DNA of 49,598 nt from Pseudopedobacter sp. (GCA_014378105.1 JACMOI010000080.1:1-49598); one strand, 5' to 3'; numbered from the stretch's first letter, positions 36,149-45,113 are shown. Notes: generated from the sequence alone by a model not told the origin. Program-made: numbers and translations.

Positions 36149-36181
36149 TATTCTCTCTATTCACTTTTCGGTATCTAAAAC

Positions 36182-36189
36182 CAAATTTA
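36182..36189 (-). promoter_or_regulatory. Bacteroidota -7 box for the ybbR-coaE unit
   Basis: CAAATTTA reads TAAATTTG on the minus strand (exact TAnnTTTG). It lies just past the yajC terminator and about 33 bases before the ybbR ATG, so the unit is separately transcribed. Confidence 0.55.
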
Positions 36190-36190
36190 T

Positions 36191-36226
36191 AAAAAAATGC
36201 CGTATCAGATTATGATTACGGCATTT
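36191..36226 (-). terminator. Terminator after yajC
   Basis: Stem AAATGCCGTA / TACGGCATTT (10 pairs, 12-base loop; 36195-36226). On the minus strand a T-run follows (A-run 36191-36197). It begins 21 bases after the yajC stop. Confidence 0.8.
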
Positions 36227-36246
36227 CTATTTAAAGCCTTAAATAT

Positions 36247-36546
36247 TTAAGCGTTTAATGTTTTTGATGAATCTAAAGATACTGCAGATTTGTCGAATCT
36301 TATTTTACCCCCACCTTCGGTTTCTAATAAAATAGTAGTTTCATTCATATCAACTATCTTACCATGTATTCCTGCAGTAGTAATTACTTTATCTCCTTTT
36401 TTCATTTCAGCAACGAATTTTTTATGGTCCTTCGCTTTTTTCATTTGTGGTCTAATCATAAAAAAATAAAATACAACCACAATTAAAACCATGGGTAAAA
36501 AACTCATCAAATTTGATGGAATTTGCAACAAAACAAAATTTAACAT
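36247..36546 (-). CDS. yajC: Preprotein translocase accessory subunit YajC
   Basis: Small membrane partner of SecD/SecF. 99 aa: an N-terminal membrane helix FLPMVLIVVVFYFFMIRPQ followed by KKAKDHKKFVAEMKKGDKVITTAGIHGKI, the diagnostic YajC core. It lies 25 bases after the DUF1573 gene and is the last gene before the terminator. Confidence 0.96.
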   Translation of the reverse strand: MLNFVLLQIPSNLMSFLPMVLIVVVFYFFMIRPQMKKAKDHKKFVAEMKKGDKVITTAGIHGKIVDMNETTILLETEGGGKIRFDKSAVSLDSSKTLNA

Positions 36547-36571
36547 ATTTATCTATTTAATTAATTTTTAA

Positions 36572-37003
36572 TTATTTAACTACTTCTCCTATCAAATGAA
36601 TTTGAGTTTGAGAAGGAATAGTATTAGCAGTAATGGTCACTACTTTATCTTGTAAGCCCATTTTGCCGGCACTACTAAAAACAACATTAATTTTACTTTT
36701 TTGTCCGGGCTGAATTGGATCTGTTGGTGGCTCAGGAATGGTACAACCGCAAGTGGCAACTGCATCTTTAATGATTAAAGGCGATTTCCCTGTATTCACA
36801 AAAGTAAAATTATAAGAGACCTTTTCGCCTTGCACTATTTTCCCAAAATCATAGGTGTCCTTATCGAACTTCATTACCGGAGCGGCTTCTGCTGATACCT
36901 CCGTAGTTTGAGTTTCAGACTGGATTGTTGAATTAGCTTTTTGATTTTGATTACATGACGCTAAAACAATCATTACAAACGCACTTATAAAAATTTTTTT
37001 CAT
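36572..37003 (-). CDS. DUF1573 lipoprotein
   Basis: 143 aa. The signal peptide ends in the lipobox LASC (Cys16), so the protein is lipid-anchored in the envelope. The mature domain has the DUF1573 hallmark: DTYDFGKIVQGEKVSYNF, FVNTGKSPLIIKDAVATCGC and a closing immunoglobulin-like sandwich. Such domains are common in Bacteroidota; function is unknown. It sits between nusB and yajC with gaps of 6 and 25 bases. Confidence 0.93.
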   Translation of the reverse strand: MKKIFISAFVMIVLASCNQNQKANSTIQSETQTTEVSAEAAPVMKFDKDTYDFGKIVQGEKVSYNFTFVNTGKSPLIIKDAVATCGCTIPEPPTDPIQPGQKSKINVVFSSAGKMGLQDKVVTITANTIPSQTQIHLIGEVVK

Positions 37004-37009
37004 TTCGTT

Positions 37010-37951
37010 TTACATTAATCCTCTACCAAATTTTTTTATTTTTCCATCAGCCTTTAAATCTGATAAGATTTTGTCTAAAATACCATTTATGAACGAGTTA
37101 CTCTTAGGCGTACTGAATTCTTTTGCAATTTCCAGATATTCGTTAATGGTCACTTTAACTGGAATACTGGTAAAATAAATCATTTCTGCTAAAGCCATTT
37201 TCATTAAAATAACATCTAACATTGCAATTCTGTCAGCTTCCCAATTTTTGGTCTTATCGGCTATTAACTTTTGATAAATTGCATCATTCGCTATTGTCTT
37301 TTGAAATAGATCTAATATAAACTCTCTGTCTTCTATCCAATTAGAGCTTACTTCAGCTAACTTTTGCCCACCCGTTTCAGAAGAAAAGTTTTTTAATGTT
37401 TTAGCAATCATCGCTTGCAAAACATCCTGATCTACCTGCCAATTTAGATGTTTTTCTTCTAAAGCTTGCTGTGCAAGTGTAGATTTGAGAATGACCTTTT
37501 TGAAAATGAATTTAATTAAATCTTTATCGGTATGTAATTCCTGAACAGGGTTATTGAGATAGCTCTTGTATTCTTCAGAAACTTTTAAAGTCATAAAAAG
37601 TGAGCGAGCCAGCTCTGGGTCAAAATCCCAAGAAGATCTATATTTCTTCTTTGCAGCTAAATACTCTCCATTATTCAATAGTAATTTGATGAATAGGTTA
37701 TCCATCACTTTAAGATTAGCATTTAAATCATCTTCTGTTGGAAGATGCTTATTTGATCTATCAATGGCATCAATTTCAGCATACTGAACAACATCATTAA
37801 TCAGTGTTAGCAAACTGATATACATTTCGAAAACTTGGTCAACACTTGTCAACAGATATTTTTCGAAAAGTCGAGTGTCTTTTATTTCAGCTTGCTGGTA
37901 AGCATAAATGATTTGCATTACCTTTACTCTTAGATGCCTTCTATTTAACAT
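37010..37951 (-). CDS. nusB: Transcription antitermination factor NusB (long form)
   Basis: RNA-binding factor that joins NusE/S10 at boxA during rRNA antitermination. It is 313 aa, about twice the E. coli length; the long form is normal in Bacteroidota. The start MLNRRHLRVKVMQIIYAYQQ and the C-terminal core MLDVILMKMALAEMIYF, KVTINEYLEIAKEFSTPKS, FINGILDKI are clear NusB elements; the middle is an extended helical insertion. It is the first gene of nusB-DUF1573-yajC. Confidence 0.94.
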   Translation of the reverse strand: MLNRRHLRVKVMQIIYAYQQAEIKDTRLFEKYLLTSVDQVFEMYISLLTLINDVVQYAEIDAIDRSNKHLPTEDDLNANLKVMDNLFIKLLLNNGEYLAAKKKYRSSWDFDPELARSLFMTLKVSEEYKSYLNNPVQELHTDKDLIKFIFKKVILKSTLAQQALEEKHLNWQVDQDVLQAMIAKTLKNFSSETGGQKLAEVSSNWIEDREFILDLFQKTIANDAIYQKLIADKTKNWEADRIAMLDVILMKMALAEMIYFTSIPVKVTINEYLEIAKEFSTPKSNSFINGILDKILSDLKADGKIKKFGRGLM

Positions 37952-38008
37952 TTTTTAAAGAACGAGTGGTTAAAATAACCTAATTATTACTATTTGAAAT
38001 TTTATCTT

Positions 38009-39097
38009 TTAATAAGATGATTTTATTTTCTTGATATCTGCAATTCTTTTTTCAGCGATTTGATTTGCAGCAATGATGGTTGGAATATTTTCTGATTTTG
38101 ATTTTTTCAATACCTCTCTAGTGGCTTCATAAATATTCTCGGCTAATTGCATGGTTCTTTTCTTATTATATCCCTTTAACTCCGAATAAACATTAATTAA
38201 TCCTCCGGCATTAATTAAATAATCGGGAGCATAAATTATCTCTTTTTCAAGAAGCAATTTAGCGTCCTCCTTTTCATCAGCCAATTGATTGTTTGCAGAT
38301 CCAGCAATGATTCGACATTTCATACGACTTATCGTCTCAGAATTTACAGTAGCTCCTAAAGCACATGGAGCATAAATATCAAAATCTAAATCAAATAGAT
38401 TATTATTATTTACCATTTCGGCACCGTATTTTTTAGCTACTCTAATCAAACGCTCATCATTAATATCGCTGACATATACCTTCGCATTTTCATTTCTAAG
38501 TAATCCTACTAAGTGCTCACCAACATGCCCAGTTCCTTGTACTGCAACTGATCTTCCAGCAAGGCTGTCAGTTCCATAAAGCTCTTTAACGCAAGCTTTA
38601 ATTCCCATAAAAACTCCTTTTGCTGTAACTGGCGAAGGGTCGCCGCTACCGCCAATAGATTCAGGAACGCCAGTAACATATTTAGTTTCCATACGGATAT
38701 ACTCCATATCCTTTGGACCAGTCCCTACTTCTTCAGCTGTTATGAATAAACCATTTAAATTTTCGATGAAACGTCCAAATCTTCGCATTAAAGCTTCTGA
38801 TTTGTCGGTTCTGCTATCCCCAATAATTACAGCTTTTCCCCCGCCTAAATTCAACCCTGTAATCGCGGCTTTGTAAGTCATGGCTTTTGACAAACGCAGT
38901 ACATCATTCAATGCCTCCGCTTCGGTTTGGTACGACCACATTCTTGTCCCACCAACAGCGGGACCTAAAGTTGTATCATGAATGGCAATAATTGCCCTTA
39001 AACCAGTGTCATCGTCTTTACAAAACACTACCTTTTGATGCCCGAAAACGCTGAGTTGATTAAATATCGAATTTGTTTCTAACTGAATTGAAGACAT
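38009..39097 (-). CDS. Leucine/Glu/Phe/Val-type amino acid dehydrogenase
   Basis: NAD-linked oxidative deamination of a branched-chain (probably leucine) amino acid. 362 aa. The active-site lysine segment is MTYKAAITGLNLGGGKAVI; TAEEVGTGPKDM and the nucleotide-binding VQGTGHVGEHLVG follow, and the C-terminal segment YAPDYLINAGGLINV closes the fold. The length and GGGK wording favour leucine dehydrogenase over hexameric glutamate dehydrogenase. The start at 39097 (MSSIQLET) was chosen over 39124 because a promoter box ends only two bases before the upstream Met. Confidence 0.9.
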   Translation of the reverse strand: MSSIQLETNSIFNQLSVFGHQKVVFCKDDDTGLRAIIAIHDTTLGPAVGGTRMWSYQTEAEALNDVLRLSKAMTYKAAITGLNLGGGKAVIIGDSRTDKSEALMRRFGRFIENLNGLFITAEEVGTGPKDMEYIRMETKYVTGVPESIGGSGDPSPVTAKGVFMGIKACVKELYGTDSLAGRSVAVQGTGHVGEHLVGLLRNENAKVYVSDINDERLIRVAKKYGAEMVNNNNLFDLDFDIYAPCALGATVNSETISRMKCRIIAGSANNQLADEKEDAKLLLEKEIIYAPDYLINAGGLINVYSELKGYNKKRTMQLAENIYEATREVLKKSKSENIPTIIAANQIAEKRIADIKKIKSSY

Positions 39098-39126
39098 ATA
39101 GGAAAAAATGATTCGTCGTTTCATGG

Positions 39127-39134
39127 CAAAAGTA
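39127..39134 (-). promoter_or_regulatory. Bacteroidota -7 box for the amino acid dehydrogenase
   Basis: CAAAAGTA reads TACTTTTG on the minus strand. The expected transcription start (about 39120) falls downstream of ATG 39124 and gives about 20 bases of leader to ATG 39097. Confidence 0.5.
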
Positions 39135-39288
39135 GCTGTTATTTTTTAAATAATTGAATTATAAAAAAGAAGTTGGCTTTAATTGCAGCATTAATATGAT
39201 TTCTTTATAAAAAAATGCTGTAGAATTTTAATTGAGAACTCTTGATCCTCTTTTGTGTTTAAGCTCTGGATAAACACCAAACTAATAT

Positions 39289-39296
39289 TAACTTTG
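39289..39296 (+). promoter_or_regulatory. Bacteroidota -7 box for the ABC exporter
   Basis: TAACTTTG matches TAnnTTTG exactly; it ends eight bases before ATG 39305, predicting a near-leaderless message. Confidence 0.5.
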
Positions 39297-39304
39297 TATA
39301 TCAT

Positions 39305-41092
39305 ATGAAGGAACTCGCGTACTTAAATAAATTCTTTTTCAAATACAGGTGGAAACTATTACCAGGAGTAATATTTGTTATTATTTCGAATTTCTTTGCA
39401 GTGTTGCCTGCGCAAATAATCCGATTGGCTTTTGATTTAGTTACTGATAACATTGCTTTGTATCGATTATTTAATGGTTTTGATCGTCAAAGTTTAGTTT
39501 TATCAATCTTTGGTAACAGCCTTTTATTTTTTGGTGGATTGGTTTTGTTGGTAGCATTAATAAGAGGTTCATTTTTATTTTTTATGCGCCAAACGATCAT
39601 CCTCACTTCTAGGCATATAGAGTTTGATTTAAAAAATGAGATCTATGCACATTACCAAAGATTATCATTGGCTTTTTATAGAAGAAATAACACAGGTGAC
39701 TTAATGAATAGAGTGACCGAAGACGTAAGTAGGGTGCGGATGTATATTGGGCCGGCTATAATGTACACCATCAATACCACGATTTTATTTATTCTAATCA
39801 TCATTGCGATGTTTAGCGTAAATGTAAAACTGGCTACCTATTGTTTAATTCCTTTGCCCATTTTAGCAATAACTATTTATTTTGTAAATAGCATTATCAA
39901 TAAAAAAAGTGAGCTTATCCAACAAAGATTAAGCAGTTTATCTTCTTTTGTCCAAGAGACCTTTTCGGGGATAAGAGTGGTGAAATCTTATGTGCGAGAA
40001 GATAGTGTGAGAAATGGGTTTGCCACTGAAAGTGAGCATTATAAAAACGAATCACTTTCGTTAGTTAGAGTGCAGGCATTCTTTTTCCCAATTATGCTTT
40101 TAATGGTAGGTTTAAGCACCATTATCACCATATATATAGGTGGTTTACAGGTGATGGATGGAAAAATAAGCTCCGGAAATATTGCTGAGTTTATTGTTTA
40201 TGTCAATCAGTTGACTTTTCCAGTAACTTCTCTTGGATGGGTGACCTCTTTAATTCAAAGAGCTGCGGCTTCCCAAAAACGAATCAATCAATTTTTAAAA
40301 ACAGAACCAGAAATTAATAATCCAAACCCAAATCCATTAAAGGTAAATGGAGATATTTCTTTCGAGAACGTAAGTTTTACTTATCCTGATACTGGAATAA
40401 AAGCTTTAAGAAATGTTTCATTCGAAATTAAACAAGGTGAGCTATTAGCAATCATCGGTAGAACGGGCTCTGGAAAATCAACCATAGCTAATTTAATTAT
40501 GCGAATGTATGATGTAGACAAAGGAGAAATAAAAATTGATGACACGAACATCAAATATATTAATTTGGAGGATTATAGAAGTCAAACTGGCTTTGTGCCT
40601 CAAGAGGTTTTCCTTTTTTCAGATACCATTGCTAGAAACATTGCTTTCGGACAAAATGAATTAGACAATCATGCAGTGGAAATAGCTGCTCAAAATTCTG
40701 CGGTCTATAAAAATATCATGGAGTTTGATAAAAAGTTTGAGACCTTTATTGGAGAAAGAGGAATTACGCTATCAGGAGGGCAAAAACAGCGTGTTTCTAT
40801 TGCTAGAGCTATCATTAAAGAACCTCAAATTTTAATTTTTGATGATTGTCTTTCTGCAGTAGATACCAAAACGGAAGAAGAGATATTGAGTAATTTAGGG
40901 AAAGTGATGAAAGGTAAAACCAGTATTTTAATTGCTCATCGGGTATCAACCATAAAAAATGCTGATAAAATTTTAGTACTTGAAGATGGCGAAATAGCTG
41001 AACAAGGAACTCACTCGTTCTTAATGCATAAAAAAGGGATTTATCACGAACTTTATGAAAAACAACTCTTAGAAGAAGAACAAATCTCCTAA
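39305..41092 (+). CDS. ABC exporter, fused permease and ATPase (MsbA/multidrug type)
   Basis: 595 aa half-transporter. An N-terminal six-helix membrane domain (about 1-320) is followed by an ATPase domain with Walker A GRTGSGKST, Q-loop, signature LSGGQKQR and Walker B ILIFDDCLSAVD. The residue after Walker B is Asp where a catalytic Glu is usual (DD instead of DE), as in the weak site of heterodimeric exporters. The partner, if any, is not adjacent. The substrate is unknown: lipid, peptide or drug. Confidence 0.93.
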   Translation: MKELAYLNKFFFKYRWKLLPGVIFVIISNFFAVLPAQIIRLAFDLVTDNIALYRLFNGFDRQSLVLSIFGNSLLFFGGLVLLVALIRGSFLFFMRQTIILTSRHIEFDLKNEIYAHYQRLSLAFYRRNNTGDLMNRVTEDVSRVRMYIGPAIMYTINTTILFILIIIAMFSVNVKLATYCLIPLPILAITIYFVNSIINKKSELIQQRLSSLSSFVQETFSGIRVVKSYVREDSVRNGFATESEHYKNESLSLVRVQAFFFPIMLLMVGLSTIITIYIGGLQVMDGKISSGNIAEFIVYVNQLTFPVTSLGWVTSLIQRAAASQKRINQFLKTEPEINNPNPNPLKVNGDISFENVSFTYPDTGIKALRNVSFEIKQGELLAIIGRTGSGKSTIANLIMRMYDVDKGEIKIDDTNIKYINLEDYRSQTGFVPQEVFLFSDTIARNIAFGQNELDNHAVEIAAQNSAVYKNIMEFDKKFETFIGERGITLSGGQKQRVSIARAIIKEPQILIFDDCLSAVDTKTEEEILSNLGKVMKGKTSILIAHRVSTIKNADKILVLEDGEIAEQGTHSFLMHKKGIYHELYEKQLLEEEQIS

Positions 41093-41170
41093 AGTTTATA
41101 CCTATAATTTGGAACTTTAATAATTTCTTTCTTTATTTAACCTATCAAAACTTAATTATATCACATTCAA

Positions 41171-41497
41171 ATGGGAGATTACGAAAACAGAGAAAGAGAA
41201 GAAGTCTTTTCAAAAAAGGTTAGAGCGGGAAAAAGAACCTACTTTTTCGATGTAAAAGCAACAAGGTCTAACGATTACTACGTTACTATCACCGAGAGCA
41301 AGAAGAGATTAGAAGATGGTGTGTTCATTAAACACAAAATTTTCTTGTATAAAGAAGATTTTGAAAAATTTGCTGAAGGTTTAACAGAAACTGTTGAATA
41401 TATCAAATCACATCAAGAAGTTGTTGAGAAAAGATACGAGTTTAATCCAGATGTTGCTACTGCAAAAACTGATGATGATTTTTCTTTCGATATTTAG
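41171..41497 (+). CDS. DUF3276 / PUR-alpha-like nucleic-acid-binding protein
   Basis: 108 aa protein of the PUR family in Bacteroidota, thought to bind single-stranded nucleic acid. The core runs from VFSKKVRAGKRTYFFDVK through DYYVTITESKKR to HKIFLYKEDFEKFAEGL, followed by an acidic tail DDDFSFDI. It is monocistronic with a strong terminator after it. Confidence 0.92.
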   Translation: MGDYENREREEVFSKKVRAGKRTYFFDVKATRSNDYYVTITESKKRLEDGVFIKHKIFLYKEDFEKFAEGLTETVEYIKSHQEVVEKRYEFNPDVATAKTDDDFSFDI

Positions 41498-41515
41498 TGT
41501 ATAAATAAAAAATTG

Positions 41516-41552
41516 AAAAGCCATTCTAATAGTATTAGAATGGCTTTTTTTT
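41516..41552 (+). terminator. Terminator of the DUF3276 gene
   Basis: Long stem AAAAGCCATTCTAAT / ATTAGAATGGCTTTT followed by an eight-base T-run (41545-41552), 18 bases after the stop. Confidence 0.9.
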
Positions 41553-41612
41553 ATTCTTGAAATATTGGGTATCAAAAAATTAAAAAAAAGCAATGGTTTA
41601 AATTATTATAAT

Positions 41613-41620
41613 TACATTTG
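41613..41620 (+). promoter_or_regulatory. Bacteroidota -7 box for the cold-shock gene
   Basis: TACATTTG is an exact TAnnTTTG match, 22 bases before ATG 41643. The resulting leader (about 16 bases) is far shorter than the long thermosensing leader of E. coli cspA. Confidence 0.5.
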
Positions 41621-41642
41621 TACAAATTAATAAATAACAATA

Positions 41643-41834
41643 ATGAATAATGGAACAGTAAAGTTCTTTAATTCAACCAAAGGATTTGGTTTTATTAAAG
41701 AAGACGGAACGAACAAAGAATATTTTGTACACGTTTCAGGTTTAGTAGATGAAATCAGAGAGAACGACGAAGTTACTTTCGACCTACAAGACGGAAAAAA
41801 AGGATTAAATGCAGTGAATGTTAAACTTGCTTAA
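41643..41834 (+). CDS. Cold-shock domain protein
   Basis: 63 aa CspA-family RNA chaperone. RNP1-like motif KGFGFIKED (residues 14-22) and RNP2-like EYFVHVSGL are both intact, with the opening GTVKFFNSTKGFG. It binds single-stranded RNA or DNA and melts structure. It is monocistronic with its own promoter and terminator. Which paralogue it is cannot be said. Confidence 0.96.
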   Translation: MNNGTVKFFNSTKGFGFIKEDGTNKEYFVHVSGLVDEIRENDEVTFDLQDGKKGLNAVNVKLA

Positions 41835-41872
41835 GCAGGTGTCTTAATATAAATCACAATTAATTCAACACC

Positions 41873-41901
41873 AGCCATTGCCTAAAAGCAATGGCTTTTT
41901 T
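41873..41901 (+). terminator. Terminator of the cold-shock gene
   Basis: Stem AGCCATTGC / GCAATGGCT with a six-base loop, then a T-run to 41901. A textbook rho-independent terminator 39 bases after the stop. Confidence 0.9.
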
Positions 41902-41954
41902 GTTATCAATTATCTTGAAAAGATTCGAAACTTTTTAATCCTTAATTGTTATTA

Positions 41955-41962
41955 TACTTTTG
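41955..41962 (+). promoter_or_regulatory. Bacteroidota -7 box for the ubiD-type gene
   Basis: TACTTTTG matches TAnnTTTG exactly and ends seven bases before ATG 41970, again predicting almost no leader. Confidence 0.5.
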
Positions 41963-41969
41963 TTAGCAC

Positions 41970-43811
41970 ATGGGATATAAAAGTTTAGCAGATACCGTTC
42001 AAGATCTTGAAAAAAACGGACACCTCATTCGTATCAATGAAGAAGTTGACCCCTATCTTGAAGCTGCAGCAATTCATCTTAAAGTTTACGAAAAACAAGG
42101 ACCAGCCCTCTATTTCGAAAATTTAAAGGGGAGTGAATTTCCTGCTGTATCTAATCTTTTCGGTACTATTGCTCGAAGTAAATTTATGTTTAGGGATACT
42201 TTAGATAACATCAAAACTCTGGTTGAACTTAAAAACGACCCTCTAAAAGCTATAAAAAATCCTCTAAAATATGTTGGCGTATCGTTAACTGCTTTATCGG
42301 CTTTGCCAATGAAGGTAAATAAGAGATTTGCTGCTAGTAATTTTGGACGATGCAAAATTTCTGATATTCCGGGTATTGTGAACTGGCCAATGGATGGTGG
42401 ACCATTTGTGACCATGCCTCAGGTTTACACAGAAGATATTGACAAACCAGGAATCATGAGTGCTAACCTAGGAATGTATCGCATTCAATTGAGTGGCAAT
42501 GATTATATTTTGAATGAAGAGATTGGTTTACATTATCAATTACACCGAGGAATAGGTGTTCACCAAACCAAAGCCAATGCTAAAGGGCAGCCGCTTAAAG
42601 TGAGCATTTTCATTGGCGGACCTCCATCCCATCCCTTAGCAGCAGTTATGCCTTTACCAGAGGGTTTATCTGAAATGACTTTTGCTGGCGCTTTAGGAAA
42701 CAGGAGATTTAGATATTTTTATGATGCTGAAGGTTTTTGTATTTCAGCTGACGCCGATTTCGTCATCACAGGAACTGTTGAACCGATGCAAAATAAACCT
42801 GAGGGTCCGTTTGGAGATCATTTAGGTTATTATAGCTTGCAGCATCCATTTCCATTGTTGAAAGTTCATAATGTTTACCATCGGAAAAATCCAATTTGGA
42901 GCTTTACGGTAGTTGGTCGCCCACCTCAGGAAGATACCAGCTTTGGCGAATTAATTCATGATATCACCGGGGCTGCAATTCCAAACGAAATCCCAGGCTT
43001 ACATGCGGTTAATGCAGTGGACGCAGCGGGTGTTCATCCGCTTTTATTTGCCTTAGGGAGTGAACGTTACACGCCTTATTTAAAAGAGCGCAAACCACAA
43101 GAAATCATTACCATAGCCAATCATATTTTTGGAAAAAACCAATTGAGTTTAGCGAAATACTTGTTCATTTGTGCTAAAGAAGATAATCCAGATTTAGATA
43201 TACACAACATCCATGCTTTTATGCAGCATGTTTTACAGAGGATTGATTTAAGCAGAGATTTACACTTCCAGACCAAAACTACCATTGACACTCTGGATTA
43301 TAGTGGTTCTGACCTTAATTCGGGATCAAAAGTAGCAATTACCATTGCCGGAGAAATCAAAAGAGCGTTATGGAATGAAACACCTTCTAATTTTTCTTTA
43401 CCGCATTCATTTAGTCAATTCAAAATGGTGATGTCTGGAGTTTTAGCAATTGAAAGTCCAAAATATTTGGATGATGCTACTACTTTGAAAGAAATTGAAA
43501 TCCTTAATCAGTATTTAAAAGATAAAGAATTAACAGGCTTGCCTTTAATAATTTTTTGTGATGACGCCGGCTTTACAGCCCAAACCTTGAACAATTTTGT
43601 TTGGATAACTTTTACAAGAAGTAATCCATCTCATGACATCTATGGTATAAATAGCTTTACAGAACACAAACATTGGGGTTGTAAGGGTCCCTTAATTATA
43701 GATGCTCGTATTAAACCTCATCATGCGCCACCTTTAATTTTAGATTCAAAAGTAGAAGAAAAAATCGCTGAATTAGGTAAAATAGGCGGTTCTTTACACG
43801 AGATTATTTAA
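41970..43811 (+). CDS. UbiD-family decarboxylase
   Basis: 613 aa enzyme of the UbiD family, which uses prenylated FMN to remove a carboxyl group from aromatic or alpha,beta-unsaturated acids. Family segments include LRINEEVDPYLEAAAI, GIGVHQTKANAKGQPLKVSI, IFIGGPPSHPLAAVMPLPEG and GDHLGYYSLQHPFPLL. Bacteroidota homologues of this length are usually assigned to menaquinone biosynthesis, the likely role here. A partner prenyltransferase (UbiX) is not in the window. Confidence 0.9.
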   Translation: MGYKSLADTVQDLEKNGHLIRINEEVDPYLEAAAIHLKVYEKQGPALYFENLKGSEFPAVSNLFGTIARSKFMFRDTLDNIKTLVELKNDPLKAIKNPLKYVGVSLTALSALPMKVNKRFAASNFGRCKISDIPGIVNWPMDGGPFVTMPQVYTEDIDKPGIMSANLGMYRIQLSGNDYILNEEIGLHYQLHRGIGVHQTKANAKGQPLKVSIFIGGPPSHPLAAVMPLPEGLSEMTFAGALGNRRFRYFYDAEGFCISADADFVITGTVEPMQNKPEGPFGDHLGYYSLQHPFPLLKVHNVYHRKNPIWSFTVVGRPPQEDTSFGELIHDITGAAIPNEIPGLHAVNAVDAAGVHPLLFALGSERYTPYLKERKPQEIITIANHIFGKNQLSLAKYLFICAKEDNPDLDIHNIHAFMQHVLQRIDLSRDLHFQTKTTIDTLDYSGSDLNSGSKVAITIAGEIKRALWNETPSNFSLPHSFSQFKMVMSGVLAIESPKYLDDATTLKEIEILNQYLKDKELTGLPLIIFCDDAGFTAQTLNNFVWITFTRSNPSHDIYGINSFTEHKHWGCKGPLIIDARIKPHHAPPLILDSKVEEKIAELGKIGGSLHEII

Positions 43812-43850
43812 TTTGATAAATCAAATTTTGCAATATCGATAGCAGTATTA

Positions 43851-43883
43851 ACCTTTATCTCAATTTTTAATCGAGATAAAGGT
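43851..43883. terminator. Inverted repeat after ubiD, possible terminator
   Basis: Stem ACCTTTATCTC / GAGATAAAGGT (11 pairs, 11-base loop), 39 bases after the ubiD stop, but no T-run follows on the plus strand. It may be a weak or factor-assisted terminator. Confidence 0.4.
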
Positions 43884-43893
43884 ATAGCGTATG

Positions 43894-43907
43894 CCGATAG
43901 TTATCGG
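43894..43907. repeat. Palindrome CCGATA-GT-TATCGG
   Basis: A 14-base near-perfect palindrome between ubiD and ychF, ten bases past the previous hairpin. Similar CCGATA/TATCGG palindromes occur often in intergenic DNA of Bacteroidota as I recall them; copy number is not testable here. Confidence 0.35.
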
Positions 43908-43937
43908 GAAAATGTCCAAAAATTAAATCAGAAAACC

Positions 43938-43945
43938 TATCTTTG
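43938..43945 (+). promoter_or_regulatory. Bacteroidota -7 box for ychF
   Basis: TATCTTTG is an exact TAnnTTTG match. The leader to ATG 44013 would be about 60 bases, longer than for the other genes here. Confidence 0.5.
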
Positions 43946-44012
43946 CGCCCGCAAATAGATAATTAACTATTTTCAAACCTTCAAATTGATTAATTTTCAA
44001 ATTATATAAAAT

Positions 44013-45113
44013 ATGGCTTTACAGTGTGGAATTGTTGGATTACCAAATGTTGGAAAATCTACACTATTCAATTGCTTATCAAATGCAAAAGCACAAGCGG
44101 CAAATTTTCCGTTTTGTACTATTGAACCTAATATAGGGGTAATTTCTGTGCCTGATGATCGCTTAACAAAACTTACGGAGTTGGTTAAACCCAAAAATGT
44201 TGTACCTAATACGATAGAAATTGTTGATATCGCAGGTTTGGTGAAGGGTGCATCAAAAGGTGAAGGATTAGGGAATCAGTTTTTAGGAAACATTAGAGCA
44301 ACTAATGCCATCATTCATGTTTTGAGATGCTTTGAAGACGATAACGTGATTCATGTTGATGGTTCTGTTGATCCCATCAGAGATAAAGAAATTATTGATA
44401 CAGAACTTCAGTTGAAAGATTTAGATACGGTTTCGAAAAGAATTCAGAAAGTAGAGAAAATGGCTAAAACTGGTGGTGACAAAGATGCAAAACGTACTTT
44501 TGACGTTCTTTCTGTTGTTAAAAATCATTTAGAACAGGGTAAATCTGGTCGTACAGCTCCCATCACGGAGGATGATTTCGAATTTATTGAAGATTTAAGC
44601 CTGTTAACTATAAAGCCTGTATTATACGTTTGTAATGTTGATGAAGCATCAGTAAATACAGGGAATAAATATGTGGATTTGGTAAAAGGTGCTGTAAATG
44701 GCGAAAATGCAGAGGTCTTGATTATCTCTGCTAAAATAGAATCCGAAATTGCTGAACTAGAAGATATGGAGGAAAGAGCCCTGTTTTTAGAAGATTTAGG
44801 GTTAAAGGAATCTGGGGTTGCTCAATTAATTAGAGCCGCTTATCGTTTGTTAGATTTATACACCTACTTTACGGCCGGAGTTCAAGAAGTAAGAGCCTGG
44901 ACCATTACAAAAGGATTTACGGCTCCACAAGCTGCTGGTGTAATTCACTCTGATTTTGAAAAGGGATTCATCAGGGCAGAAGTTATTAAATACAATGATT
45001 ACGTGACACTAGGATCAGAAAATGCTTGTAAAGAAGCAGGTAAATTAGGCGTTGAAGGAAAAACTTATGTGGTAGAAGATGGTGACATCATGCACTTTAG
45101 GTTTAACGTTTAA
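44013..45113 (+). CDS. ychF: Obg-like ATPase YchF
   Basis: 366 aa P-loop protein of the Obg/YchF family that binds ATP rather than GTP and associates with ribosomes and stress responses. P-loop GLPNVGKSTLFN at residues 7-18; DIAGLVKGASKGEGLGNQFL is the G3 region; the usual NKxD is replaced by NVDE, which is what shifts preference to ATP. The C-terminal TGS-like domain includes RAWTITKGFTAPQAAGVIH. The tRNA-Arg promoter lies immediately past its stop codon. Confidence 0.96.
   Translation: MALQCGIVGLPNVGKSTLFNCLSNAKAQAANFPFCTIEPNIGVISVPDDRLTKLTELVKPKNVVPNTIEIVDIAGLVKGASKGEGLGNQFLGNIRATNAIIHVLRCFEDDNVIHVDGSVDPIRDKEIIDTELQLKDLDTVSKRIQKVEKMAKTGGDKDAKRTFDVLSVVKNHLEQGKSGRTAPITEDDFEFIEDLSLLTIKPVLYVCNVDEASVNTGNKYVDLVKGAVNGENAEVLIISAKIESEIAELEDMEERALFLEDLGLKESGVAQLIRAAYRLLDLYTYFTAGVQEVRAWTITKGFTAPQAAGVIHSDFEKGFIRAEVIKYNDYVTLGSENACKEAGKLGVEGKTYVVEDGDIMHFRFNV

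Noticed and set aside
39098-39124. Upstream Met of the amino acid dehydrogenase
   Set aside because: A TACTTTTG box ends two bases upstream, so the message would begin within or after this codon; ATG 39097 also fits homologues.
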